From contig NZ_KE383922.1 in NCBI RefSeq assembly GCF_000422805.1, forward strand, positions 423,772 through 487,771: 64,000 bases of DNA, read 5' to 3'. How positions within the stretch are numbered: position 1 is the stretch's first letter; every line of letters begins with the position of its first letter. This DNA comes from Nocardioides halotolerans DSM 19273. GTDB lineage: Bacteria; Actinomycetota; Actinomycetes; Propionibacteriales; Nocardioidaceae. The notes under the pieces are model-generated. The model did not search any database. It was not told where the DNA came from and worked only from the letters and a program-made list of their open reading frames with translations. Made by a program: the position numbers and the translations under genes. Positions 15,992 through 24,497 of this stretch are shown here, piece by piece.

Positions 15992-17061
15992 GCCGTTCTC
16001 CCTCGGTTGGTGCGGACCAGCAGCCAGATCAGGTACGGCGCTCCGATGGCGGCGGTGACGATGCCCGCCGGCAGCGCGAACGGCAGCACCGCGCGGGTCA
16101 CCAGGTCGGCGCCGACGACCAGCACGCCGCCGGCGACCATCGAGGCCAGGACCGGCGGCCGCGAGCCGCCGGTGAGCCGCAGGGCGACCTGCGGCACCAC
16201 GAACGCCACGAACTCCAGCGGCCCGACCGCAGCCACGGAGACCGACGTGAGCCCGACCGCCACGACGAGGCAGCCGAGCTGGGTGAGCTGGAGCCGGACG
16301 CCGAGCCCGCGGGCGGCGTCGTCGCCGAGCAGCATCGCGTTGAGCGAGCGGACCAGGAGCAGGGCCACCGGGGTCAGCACCACGAGCGCGACCAGCACGG
16401 GGCGGGCGTGCTCCCACCCGCGCCCGGTCAGCGAGCCGCTGAGCCAGACCTGGGCGCTGGCGGCGTCCTGGATGCGGGCGTTGACGAGGAGGTACGACGT
16501 GGCCGCGGCCAGCGCCGCGCCGAGCCCGATGCCGACCAGCACCAGCCGCTGCATGTCGAGGCCACGCCGCCACGAGAACGCGTAGAGCACCAGCGCGGTG
16601 ACGACGGAGCCGCCGAAGGCCGCGACCGGCAGGCCGAGCTCCTGCAGCCGGCCCGCGACCAACCCGCCGCCGTACCCGCTCGCGCCGGAGGCGACGACCA
16701 CGGCCACGGCACCGAGCGCCGCACCCTCGGTGATGCCGAGGATGTCCGGGCTGGCGAGCGGGTTGCGTGCGAGCGTCTGCGTGAGCGCACCGGCCAGTCC
16801 GAGCGCGGCACCGACGCCGGCCGCCACCGCGGTCTGCGGCAGCCGCAACTCCATGACCACGAACCGCTGCCCGGCGTCGCCGCCGCCCAGGAGCGTGGCG
16901 ACGACCTCGCGCACCGGGATCGGGAAGTCGCCCACCGAGAGGTCGACCGCCACCAGCACCAGCAGCAGCACGAGGCCGGCCAGTGCGACCAGCCCGGCGC
17001 GCACGGGCACCAGCCACGAGAGCGCCCCCACCCGCAGGGGAGAGGCGTGGAGGAGCGCCAT
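15988..17061 (-). CDS. Iron-siderophore ABC transporter permease (FecCD family), second subunit
   Basis: A 357-residue FecCD-family permease with about nine or ten hydrophobic helices. Family markers include LRLPQTAVAAGVGAALGLAG, RNPLASPDILG and GPLEFVAFVVPQVALRL. Together with the neighbouring permease it forms the heterodimeric membrane channel. The ATG at 17061 shares its A with the TGA of the upstream permease (TGATG), and its own stop overlaps the ATPase start, so the three are one operon. An upstream extension of the frame over the other permease is not real. Confidence 0.94.
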   Translation of the reverse strand: MALLHASPLRVGALSWLVPVRAGLVALAGLVLLLVLVAVDLSVGDFPIPVREVVATLLGGGDAGQRFVVMELRLPQTAVAAGVGAALGLAGALTQTLARNPLASPDILGITEGAALGAVAVVVASGASGYGGGLVAGRLQELGLPVAAFGGSVVTALVLYAFSWRRGLDMQRLVLVGIGLGAALAAATSYLLVNARIQDAASAQVWLSGSLTGRGWEHARPVLVALVVLTPVALLLVRSLNAMLLGDDAARGLGVRLQLTQLGCLVVAVGLTSVSVAAVGPLEFVAFVVPQVALRLTGGSRPPVLASMVAGGVLVVGADLVTRAVLPFALPAGIVTAAIGAPYLIWLLVRTNRGRTA

Positions 17062-18098
17062 CAGATCCGCACCGCCCGGGTCCGGCGCACCAGGAGGACG
17101 AACGCCGGGCCGCCGACCAGCGCCATCACGATGCCGACCTGGAGCTCGGCCGGGCGCACGACGAGGCGCCCGGCGATGTCGGCGAGCGTCACGAGCAGCC
17201 CGCCCAGCAGCCCGGACGCCGGGACCAGCCAGCGGTAGTCCACGCCGCCCAGCCACCGGGCCAGGTGCGGCACCACCAGACCCACGAAGGCGATCGGTCC
17301 GCAGGCCGCGGTGGCGGCGCCGGTCAGCAGCATCACCGCCCCGACACCCAGCGCCTTCTGCCGCCACGGGCTCAGCCCGAGCGAGGCCGCGACGTCGTCG
17401 CCCAGCTGGAGCAGGTTGAGCCCCGGGGTGCTCAGCGCGGCCAGCACCAGGCCCGACGCGAGGAACGGCGCCACCTCCCAGAACACCGACAGCGAGCGCC
17501 CCGACGCCGACCCGACGACCCAGAACCGGAACGCGTCCAGTGTCTCGGCGTCGCGCACGACGAGGGCCTGGGTCACCGCGCCGAGCAGGGCGCTCACGGC
17601 GGCTCCCGCCAGCACGAGCGTCACCGGGTCCGGCCCGCCGCGGGTGCTGCCGATCGCGAACACCGCAGCCGCGGCGACGCCGGCGCCGGCCAGCGCGAAC
17701 CACGCGTAGCCGGCGAGGTCGTCGACGTGCAGGCCGTAGATCGCGAGCACCACGGCGCACGAGGCGCCGGCCTCGACACCGAGCAGCCCGGGGTCGGCGA
17801 GCGGGTTGCGGGTCTGGCCCTGCATGAGCGCCCCCGCCACACCCAGGGCGACTCCCACCGCGAGGGCGAGCACCGTGCGGGGGACCCGGAGTGCGTGCAC
17901 GATGGTCGCCGCCTCGGACCCGTCGTCGTGGAGCATCACGTCGACCACGGTGGTGAGGGGGAGCGCGCGGCTGCCGAGCGCCAGGCTCAGCAGCGCGGTG
18001 GCGGCCAGAGCCAGGAGCAGGACCCCGAGCATCCGCGCCGAGCCACGCACGACAGGCGGAGCCGGAGCAGTGCCGCGCTCAGCGGTGTCGAGTGCCAC
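17061..18098 (-). CDS. Iron-siderophore ABC transporter permease (FecCD family), first subunit
   Basis: A 345-residue polytopic permease, first gene of the minus-strand iron-uptake unit. FecCD landmarks are clear: LRVPRTVLALAVGVALGVAG, RNPLADPGLLGV and CGPIAFVGLVVPHLARWL. The GTG start at 18098 is only two bases from the end of a perfect 20-bp iron-box palindrome and has no ribosome site, which suggests a leaderless mRNA. An internal ATG in ARMLGVLL (codon 23) is a less likely start because it would cut into the first helix region. Expression should be released by iron shortage. Confidence 0.94.
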   Translation of the reverse strand: MALDTAERGTAPAPPVVRGSARMLGVLLLALAATALLSLALGSRALPLTTVVDVMLHDDGSEAATIVHALRVPRTVLALAVGVALGVAGALMQGQTRNPLADPGLLGVEAGASCAVVLAIYGLHVDDLAGYAWFALAGAGVAAAAVFAIGSTRGGPDPVTLVLAGAAVSALLGAVTQALVVRDAETLDAFRFWVVGSASGRSLSVFWEVAPFLASGLVLAALSTPGLNLLQLGDDVAASLGLSPWRQKALGVGAVMLLTGAATAACGPIAFVGLVVPHLARWLGGVDYRWLVPASGLLGGLLVTLADIAGRLVVRPAELQVGIVMALVGGPAFVLLVRRTRAVRI

Positions 18099-18100
18099 GA

Positions 18101-18120
18101 AGGTTAGGCTAGCCTAACCT
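18101..18120 (-). promoter_or_regulatory. Perfect DtxR/IdeR iron-box palindrome over a leaderless promoter
   Basis: AGGTTAGGCTAGCCTAACCT is an exact 20-bp palindrome containing the core of the DtxR/IdeR consensus. On the minus strand the hexamer TAGCCT inside it ends 7 bases before the GTG start of the permease gene, the spacing expected for a -10 element of a leaderless actinobacterial transcript. Repressor binding would therefore cover the -10 element itself. Confidence 0.9.
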
Positions 18121-18142
18121 CGACGGACGGGTGCTCGGCGGC

Positions 18143-18454
18143 TCAGCCGTCGAAGCCGTTCAGCAGCACGAAGAAGAGCAGCACGCCGACCACCGCGAAG
18201 AGCAGCCCGACCCCGACGCCGACCCACACGGCGCGGCGCCTCGGGGCGGCGTCGCCGGCCAGGCCCGGCAGCAGGTAGCCGACGAGCGCGCCGAGCACGG
18301 CGGTGCCGGCGAGCTGGGTCGGCAGGATCCAGTTCTCGCTGCCCTCGCCGTCGAACGCGGCGGCCGCCAGCGGAAGGCTGAGGATGCCCGCCACGAGGAG
18401 GAGGGCCAGGGCCACCAAGCGCTGGAGGCCGGGTGCGGTGCGGGCGTCGGTCAC
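18143..18454 (-). CDS. Small membrane protein of unknown function
   Basis: A 103-residue protein with three hydrophobic segments (LVALALLLVAGILSLPLAAA, TAVLGALVGYLLPGLAG, VGLLFAVVGVLLFFVLL), so it is probably an integral membrane protein. GTG at 18454 is chosen because AGGAGA lies 6-7 bp before it; a longer frame upstream has no ribosome site. No motif is recognised. It lies between the iron-uptake unit and the 5'-nucleotidase, on the same strand as the permeases but upstream of their promoter, so it is transcribed separately. It may read through towards the iron box. Confidence 0.75.
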   Translation of the reverse strand: MTDARTAPGLQRLVALALLLVAGILSLPLAAAAFDGEGSENWILPTQLAGTAVLGALVGYLLPGLAGDAAPRRRAVWVGVGVGLLFAVVGVLLFFVLLNGFDG

Positions 18455-18578
18455 GGGTTCTCCTGAGGCGGTCGAGAGTCCAGCAGCGGCATCCGGCCGA
18501 GCCCGGTACCCCATCATGGCCGGTTTCGTGTTTTGATGCCGGGGCGTACCTCGTCGTTCCGTCTCGGAGGAACAAGCC

Positions 18579-20483
18579 ATGCCTTCACCTCGTCGTACCC
18601 TCGTCGCCGCCATGACCGGCCTCTCGCTGGCCGTCTCCCTCTCCGTCTCGCTGGCGCTCTCGCCGAGCCCCGGCTCCGCCGCCCCCCAGGACCGTGCGGC
18701 CAGGACCTCCGGCACGTCGGGGGCCAAGGCCTACCAGCGGACCGCGAGGAAGAAGGGCGTCGTCCGTCTCGACCTCCTCGCCCTCAACGACTTCCACGGC
18801 AACCTCGAGCCGCCGTCGGGCTCGAGCGGCAACATCAACAGCACCCAGGCCGGGGGAGCGGCGTTCCTCGCCAGCCTCCTCAACCGCGAGCGCAAGCGGT
18901 CGCGCGCCAACGGCGCGACCCCGCTCACCGTCGCCGCGGGAGACCTGATCGGCGCGAGCCCGCTGCTGTCCGCCGCGTTCCACGACGAGCCGACGATCAA
19001 GGCGATGAACGCCATGCACCTCGACGTCACCTCGGTCGGCAACCACGAGTTCGACGAGGGTGTCGGCGAGCTGCTGCGGATGCAGCGGGGTGGCTGCCTC
19101 GCCGACGGCGCCGGGCGCAACGGCCAGGACTCCTGCCCCGGCGGCCAGAAGTTCGAGGGAGCCAAGTTCAAGTACCTCGGCGCCAACGTGTTCTGGAAGA
19201 ACAAGGCCGGGCACAAGCGCGCGACGCCGTTCAAGCCCTACCAGATCCTCAAGGTCAAGGGCGAGAAGGTCGGCTTCATCGGCATGACCCTCGAGGGGAC
19301 GCCGACGATCGTGAGCGCCTCCGGCATCGCCGACGTCGACTTCCGCGACGAGGTCGAGACCGCCAACGCGCTGGTGCCCAAGCTGCGCAAGAAGGGCGTG
19401 AAGTCGATCGTCGTCCTGCTCCACGAGGGCGTGACGCCCAAGGACGCGTCGGCCTACAACAGCTGCAGCGGGGTCAGCGGCGCCGGCCTGGCGATCGCGC
19501 AGAACCTGTCGCCGCAGATCGACGCCGTCGTCAGCGGCCACACCCACCAGCCCTACAACTGCGTGGTCAAGGACCCCAAGGGGCGGCCGCGGCTGTTCAC
19601 GAGCGCGTCGTCGTTCGGCCGGATGGTCACCAAGCTGCACCTGCTGATCGACCGCAGGACCCACGACATCATCCGGCCGGCCGCGTTCGCCGAGAACATC
19701 GTCAACGCGAACGCCGAGGGTCAGAAGCAGTCGAAGAAGATCGGCACGCTGATCTCGACCTTCAACACCCTGGTCCAGCCGATCGCCAACGCGCTGGTCG
19801 GGCACCTCGACGGGGCCACGTCCGTCACGCGTCGGCCGGACAACAACACGCCGCAGGGCACGTTCCTCGACGGCGGCGACGACTCGGCCCTCGGCAACCT
19901 GATCGCCGACGCGCAGAAGGCCGATCCATCGGTGGTGCGCAACGGTCAGGCACCCGTGATCGCGCTGATGAACCCCGGGGGCATCCGCGCGGACCTGACC
20001 GAGAACGCCTCGGGCGACCTCACCTACGGCGCCGCGTTCACCGTGCAGCCGTTCAACAACACGGTCGTGTCGATGGACCTCACCGGCGCCCAGATCAAGG
20101 CGCTCCTCAACGAGCAGTGGAACGGCAACAACGACGCCGCCAAGTCGGGCAACAAGATCCTGCAGGTCTCCGGCCTGACCTACACGTGGGACCGCACGCT
20201 GGCGAAGGACCCGGCCGACGTGAACGCCCTGGTGGGTGACGTGCTCTTCGACGCGGACGGCAACCCGGCCACGGCAGGTGACAACACCCCGCTGGTCGAC
20301 GCCCAGGTCTACCGGGTCGTCGCCAACGGGTTCCTCTCCGACGGCGGCGACAACTTCGCGACGTTCAAGGCCGGCGCCAACAAGCTGGTCGGCGGCCTGG
20401 ACATCGACTCGCTGGTGACCTACCTCAAGGCGCACGATCCGTATACGGTCACTCCGACGAACCGCATCAAGTCGGTGAACTGA
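18579..20483 (+). CDS. Secreted 5'-nucleotidase / 2',3'-cyclic phosphodiesterase family protein
   Basis: A 634-residue exported metallophosphoesterase of the UshA/NutA group, which releases nucleosides and phosphate from extracellular nucleotides. Signal peptide at about residues 1-35 (cleavage near GSAAPQ). The calcineurin-like domain has NDFHGN (Asp71, His73), GDLIGAS, GNHEFDEG, LHEG and SGHTHQPYN; these are the usual two-metal ligands. The C-terminal 5'-nucleotidase domain shows MNPGGIRADL and AAFTVQPFNNTVVSMDLTG, and a late FLSDGGDNFATF substrate segment. No sortase motif or anchor is seen, so it is probably released. It is followed by a good terminator at 20522. Confidence 0.93.
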   Translation: MPSPRRTLVAAMTGLSLAVSLSVSLALSPSPGSAAPQDRAARTSGTSGAKAYQRTARKKGVVRLDLLALNDFHGNLEPPSGSSGNINSTQAGGAAFLASLLNRERKRSRANGATPLTVAAGDLIGASPLLSAAFHDEPTIKAMNAMHLDVTSVGNHEFDEGVGELLRMQRGGCLADGAGRNGQDSCPGGQKFEGAKFKYLGANVFWKNKAGHKRATPFKPYQILKVKGEKVGFIGMTLEGTPTIVSASGIADVDFRDEVETANALVPKLRKKGVKSIVVLLHEGVTPKDASAYNSCSGVSGAGLAIAQNLSPQIDAVVSGHTHQPYNCVVKDPKGRPRLFTSASSFGRMVTKLHLLIDRRTHDIIRPAAFAENIVNANAEGQKQSKKIGTLISTFNTLVQPIANALVGHLDGATSVTRRPDNNTPQGTFLDGGDDSALGNLIADAQKADPSVVRNGQAPVIALMNPGGIRADLTENASGDLTYGAAFTVQPFNNTVVSMDLTGAQIKALLNEQWNGNNDAAKSGNKILQVSGLTYTWDRTLAKDPADVNALVGDVLFDADGNPATAGDNTPLVDAQVYRVVANGFLSDGGDNFATFKAGANKLVGGLDIDSLVTYLKAHDPYTVTPTNRIKSVN

Positions 20484-20521
20484 CCGACCGGGCGCACGCC
20501 CACCGCTCGACAGCAGACCAC

Positions 20522-20552
20522 GGGGACGACCGGCCACTGGCCGGTCGTCCCC
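20522..20552 (+). terminator. Terminator hairpin after the 5'-nucleotidase gene
   Basis: GGGGACGACCGGCC and its exact reverse complement form a 14-bp stem with an ACT loop, followed by a C run and AGTCATTT. This is a typical strong GC-rich actinobacterial terminator. Confidence 0.8.
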
Positions 20553-20660
20553 CAGTCATTTCCCAACAACCCACGCGCCCCCGCGCAGGAGCACTAGCCT
20601 GTGACCGCCCCCCAGGGTCCGCAAGGACCCCCCGCCTTCACACCCTCGGGAGCCATCCCC

Positions 20661-22250
20661 ATGACCGCTGCTCCCACGCGCGCCGCGCTGCCGCGGCGCG
20701 CCGCCGCCCTCGGGCTGTTCGCCACGACGCTCGCGGGCACCGCCGGACGGGCCTCCGCGGCCGACGACGACCTCGACGACCTCGACGGGTTCGCCCCGCG
20801 CAGGCACCCCGGCGCCGCGGAGCTGCTCGCACCGGCCGACCGGCACCTGGTCAGCCGGTTCTCCTACGGCATCACGCCCAGGCTCGCCAGGGACGTACGC
20901 CGCGCGGGCGGCGCCCAGCGCTGGTTCGAGCGCCAGCTGGACCCGAGGGCGATCAAGGACAAGCCGACCGACAAGATCGCGCGCTGGTGGCCGAGCCTGC
21001 ACCGCAGCCCCGCCGACCTCTGGCAGCGCCAGACCGGCGGCGTCGAGGCCGGCTGGGAGGTCATGGACGACTACGCCCGGTGGGTCCTGATGCGCCGGAT
21101 GACCTCGAAGCGCCAGCTGCTCGAGGTGATGACGGAGTTCTGGGAGAACCACCTGCACGTCGCCGCCGTGGGCGACCCGCAGTTCGTGCACCGCGTCGAC
21201 TACGGCAACACGATCCGCAGGCACGCGCTCGGCCGCTTCGACCAGCTGCTGCGCGCCACCACGACCCACCCGGCGATGCTCATCTACCTCGACGCCGCGG
21301 AGTCGACCAAGGAGCACCCCAACGAGAATCTCGGCCGCGAGCTGCTCGAGCTTCACACCGTCGGCGCCGGTAACTACACCGAGAAGGACGTCCGCGACTC
21401 CGCGCGGATCCTCACCGGCTACTCCGTCGACTACTGGGAGACCTGGCGGGCCAAGTACAACGCCGAGGACCACTACCGCGGCAAGGTCAAGGTCAAGGGG
21501 TTCAAGGACAAGAACGGCAAGATCATCGGCAAGGCGACGACCTCCGCCTACCTGCGCTACCTGGCCCACCACCGCGACACCGCCGAGCACCTCGCGTACA
21601 AGCTGTGCGTGAAGTTCATCGACGACAAGCCCGCGAAGTCGCTGGTCCGGCACCTCGCGAAGGTCTACCTCGACAACGACACCGCGATCGTCCCCGTGCT
21701 CCGCGCGCTGGTCGCCTCGCCCGCCTTCCAGAAGGCCCACGACCGCAAGGTGCGCGACCCCGGCGAGGACCTCGTCGCGACGTACCGCGTGCTCGGGGTG
21801 AAGCTCAAGAAGCCCGTGGGCGAGGAGGCCGACGGCTCGGCGCTCCAGGCGCTGGTCTGGCAGGCCGACTCGATCGGCATCGCGCCGTTCTCGTGGGGAC
21901 CGCCCAACGGCCAGCCCCTCGACAACGAGTCGTGGTCCTCACCGGCCAGGCTGATGGCCTCGATGCGTTTCCACCGGAGCGTCGCGTCCGGCTGGGCCGA
22001 CGACGCGACCCACTACCGCAAGCCGCAACAGTGGCTGCCGGGCAAGCACCCGAGGTTTGACGAGGTCGTCGACCACCTCTCCCGCCAGCTGCTGCACAAG
22101 CCGGCGAGCAAGCGGCTGCTCAAGGCGTGCTGCGTCGCGGTCGACGTCAAGCCCTACGACCCGATCGACAAGGACCACGACCTGGTCCAGTGGCAGTTCC
22201 CCCGGCTGCTGACGACCATCCTCGACTCTCCCGACCACCTGAGCCGGTGA
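20661..22250 (+). CDS. DUF1800 family exported protein
   Basis: A 529-residue protein of the DUF1800 family. From the ATG at 20661 the N-terminus reads as a secretion signal (LPRRAAALGLFATTLAGTA, cleavage near ASA), with two arginines that could direct Tat export. Family landmarks are LVSRFSYGITPRLARDVRRA, TEFWENHLHV, STKEHPNENLGRELLELHT and RILTGYSVD. Members are widespread, usually exported, and their activity is unknown. A GTG at 20601 gives a longer form, but the added part is low-complexity. The next gene, a DUF1501 protein, starts 5 bp after the stop; this DUF1800-DUF1501 pairing recurs across many phyla, suggesting that the two act together. Confidence 0.9.
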   Translation: MTAAPTRAALPRRAAALGLFATTLAGTAGRASAADDDLDDLDGFAPRRHPGAAELLAPADRHLVSRFSYGITPRLARDVRRAGGAQRWFERQLDPRAIKDKPTDKIARWWPSLHRSPADLWQRQTGGVEAGWEVMDDYARWVLMRRMTSKRQLLEVMTEFWENHLHVAAVGDPQFVHRVDYGNTIRRHALGRFDQLLRATTTHPAMLIYLDAAESTKEHPNENLGRELLELHTVGAGNYTEKDVRDSARILTGYSVDYWETWRAKYNAEDHYRGKVKVKGFKDKNGKIIGKATTSAYLRYLAHHRDTAEHLAYKLCVKFIDDKPAKSLVRHLAKVYLDNDTAIVPVLRALVASPAFQKAHDRKVRDPGEDLVATYRVLGVKLKKPVGEEADGSALQALVWQADSIGIAPFSWGPPNGQPLDNESWSSPARLMASMRFHRSVASGWADDATHYRKPQQWLPGKHPRFDEVVDHLSRQLLHKPASKRLLKACCVAVDVKPYDPIDKDHDLVQWQFPRLLTTILDSPDHLSR

Positions 22251-22255
22251 CCCCC

Positions 22256-23515
22256 ATGAGCAACCACACCCGGACCAACACCACGCGCGCCGACGGCCAC
22301 TGCTGCGAGGAGTACGCCGCGATGGCCGTCTCGCGCCGTGGTCTCCTCGGCGGGGCGGCGGCGCTCGCCGGCGCCACGACGATGGTCGGTGGCGCGGTCG
22401 TCACCGCGTCCCCGGCCCGTGCCGTCAGCGCCTCGTCGGTGCTCGTGGTGCTCTCGCTGCGGGGCGCCGCCGACGGGCTCTCGCTCGTGGTGCCGTACGG
22501 CGACCCCGTCTACGAGGCCGCCCGCCCGCGGACCAAGATCCCGGCCGGCGCGCTGCTGGCCACCGACGGCTTCTTCGGGCTGCACCCCGCGATGGCCGAC
22601 CTCCTGCCGAAGTGGCAGGAGGGCAAGGTCGCGGCCGTGCACGCCACCGGGCTGCCGGTCGCGAACCGGTCGCACTTCGCCGCGATGGAGGAGATGGAGG
22701 ACGCCGACCCGGGCTCGCGCGAGCGGGTCGGCTGGCTCAACCGGCTGGTGAGCGGGACGCCCGGGTCCTCGCCCCTCCAGGGCTTCAGCGCCGGGACGAG
22801 CACCATCCCCACCTCGCTGGTCGGGCCGGCGCCCACGATGTCGGCCGGGCGGGTCGACGACGTGGAGCTGCCCGGCAGCGACGACGACGGACGGCGGCAG
22901 AAGTCGCTGCGGATCATGTGGGGCCGGGAGAAGACGACCCTGGGTCGCGGCATGCGGTCGACGTTCGAGGCGATCAGCGCGTTCGGCCCGGCGCAGGCGG
23001 CCGCCGACAACCGGAGCGCCTACCCGGGCAGCGGCGTCGGCCAGGCGCTGGCGACCGCGGCCCAGATCATCCGCGGCGACGTCGGCGTCGAGGTGATCAC
23101 CGTCGACCAGGGCGACTGGGACATGCACACCGACATGGGCGGTCCCGACGGCGGCTGGATGCACGACAACGCCCGCGACCTCGCCCAGGCGATCGCCGCC
23201 TTCCTCGGCGACCTCGGGACCCAGGAGAGCAAGGTGACCCTGGTGACGCTGAGCGAGTTCGGCCGGCGCGTGGTCGAGAACGACAGCGGCGGCACCGACC
23301 ACGGGTACGGCAACGTCATGTTCGTCGCCGGTGCCGGCGTGCGTGGCGGCTACCACGGCCGGTGGCCCGGGCTGGTCAACAGCTACGACGCGGACCTCAC
23401 GGTCACGACCGACTACCGCCAGGTGCTCGCCGACATCGTCTCGAGGCGCTTCAACGCCTCGGTGGCGAAGGTGTTCCCCGGGCTGAAGTGGCAGTCCACG
23501 GGCGTCATGCTCTGA
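22256..23515 (+). CDS. DUF1501 family (sulfatase/phosphatase-fold-like) Tat-exported protein
   Basis: A 419-residue DUF1501 protein with a Tat signal: SRRGLLGGAAALAGATTMVG ending near PARA. The mature part has the alkaline-phosphatase-superfamily-like core of DUF1501: VLSLRGAADGLSLVVPYGD, HATGLPVANRSHFAAMEEME, VDQGDWDMHTDMG, LSEFGRRVVENDSGGTDHGY and GNVMFVAGAGVRGGYHG. His and Asp residues in DWDMHTD and TDHGYG are plausible metal ligands. The substrate is unknown. An unusual feature is the Cys-Cys pair (DGHCCEEYAA) just before the Tat motif. It forms an operon with DUF1800. Confidence 0.9.
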   Translation: MSNHTRTNTTRADGHCCEEYAAMAVSRRGLLGGAAALAGATTMVGGAVVTASPARAVSASSVLVVLSLRGAADGLSLVVPYGDPVYEAARPRTKIPAGALLATDGFFGLHPAMADLLPKWQEGKVAAVHATGLPVANRSHFAAMEEMEDADPGSRERVGWLNRLVSGTPGSSPLQGFSAGTSTIPTSLVGPAPTMSAGRVDDVELPGSDDDGRRQKSLRIMWGREKTTLGRGMRSTFEAISAFGPAQAAADNRSAYPGSGVGQALATAAQIIRGDVGVEVITVDQGDWDMHTDMGGPDGGWMHDNARDLAQAIAAFLGDLGTQESKVTLVTLSEFGRRVVENDSGGTDHGYGNVMFVAGAGVRGGYHGRWPGLVNSYDADLTVTTDYRQVLADIVSRRFNASVAKVFPGLKWQSTGVML

Positions 23516-23588
23516 CCCGGCGGCCCGGCTGTCACCAACCTGCCCATCCCGCGCGGCGCGCGGCACGACGGGTGGGTACAGGTCCAGC

Positions 23589-24392
23589 ATGGGGGGCGTG
23601 GAGCGCGCGCCGGAACCCTCGTGGGGCGCCGCGGACGTCGTGTCGCAGTTCCGCACGGAAGGTTTCAGTGACGCCGGCGAGCAAGCCGCGCTGGTGGCGG
23701 TGGAGCGCTGGGCGCGCGGGGACGTGCTCGACGTCGGCGTCGGCGGCGGCCGCACCACCGGACTGCTCGCCGCGCGGGCCGCGTCGTACGTCGGTCTCGA
23801 CCTCTCGCCCGAGATGCTCGAGCTCGCGCGGCAGCGGTTCCCCGGCGTGGACCTCCGCGAGGGCGACGCCGCCGGCCTCCGGGGGCTGCCGGACGCGGCA
23901 TACGACCTCGTGGTGTTCAGCTTCAACGGCCTCGACGCGCTCGACCACGACGACCGGGGCTCGGCGCTCGCAGCGATGGCGCGGGTGGCCAGGCCGGAGG
24001 GCCGGGTGGTCTTCTCCAGCCTCAACCTCGACGGCGTGAGCTTCGACGAGCGGCCGTGGCGGGTGGCCGGGGGACTGCTGAGCCCGCGGGTGCGCTACCA
24101 CCTGGCCCAGGCGGCCCGGCACCCCGGCAGCGCGCTCCGGGCGGTGCGCAACTACCGCCGCAGCCGACACCAGGCCGTCGACGGCCACGGCTGGGCGCTG
24201 CGCCCGCTCCGGGCCCACGAGTTCCGGTTCGTCGTCCACTTCGCCACGATGGAGGAGACGGTGGCCGAGGCGGCCGCCGCCGGGCTCGAGGTGCTCGCGG
24301 CGTACGCCGACGACGGCTCCGAGCTCGCCCCCACCACCCGTCGCACCGACGCCGACTACGTCCACTTCGTCTGCCGGCCCGCGCCGGGGTAA
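23589..24392 (+). CDS. SAM-dependent methyltransferase (class I)
   Basis: A 267-residue class I methyltransferase. The SAM-binding motif I is VLDVGVGGGRTTG (residues about 46-58), followed by the acidic end of strand 2 in VGLDLSPEMLELA, motif with EGDAAGL, and motif IV-like DLVVFSFNGLDALDH. The C-terminal half (FRFVVHFATMEETVAEAA) is not specific enough to name a substrate. No export signal is present. ATG at 23589; its TAA stop lies inside the left arm of a 19-bp perfect inverted repeat. Neighbours are unrelated. Confidence 0.88.
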   Translation: MGGVERAPEPSWGAADVVSQFRTEGFSDAGEQAALVAVERWARGDVLDVGVGGGRTTGLLAARAASYVGLDLSPEMLELARQRFPGVDLREGDAAGLRGLPDAAYDLVVFSFNGLDALDHDDRGSALAAMARVARPEGRVVFSSLNLDGVSFDERPWRVAGGLLSPRVRYHLAQAARHPGSALRAVRNYRRSRHQAVDGHGWALRPLRAHEFRFVVHFATMEETVAEAAAAGLEVLAAYADDGSELAPTTRRTDADYVHFVCRPAPG

Positions 24393-24458
24393 CTCACCGT
24401 TCGGTCAGCTCCTCGACCGTCCTGACGGCACGGGAGCGAACCGAACGGTGAGTTACCC
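24387..24458. terminator. Long inverted repeat (19-bp arms) containing the methyltransferase stop codon
   Basis: Positions 24387-24405 (GGGTAACTCACCGTTCGGT) and 24440-24458 are exact reverse complements separated by 34 bases, in which GCTCC/GGAGC can form a further inner stem. The TAA stop of the methyltransferase is part of the left arm. Its place and symmetry suggest a bidirectional terminator. A similar design occurs at 55790-55856. Confidence 0.75.
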
Positions 24459-24497
24459 ACCTGACGCGGCGCCGGCCCAGGTGGCAGGCTGACGCGT

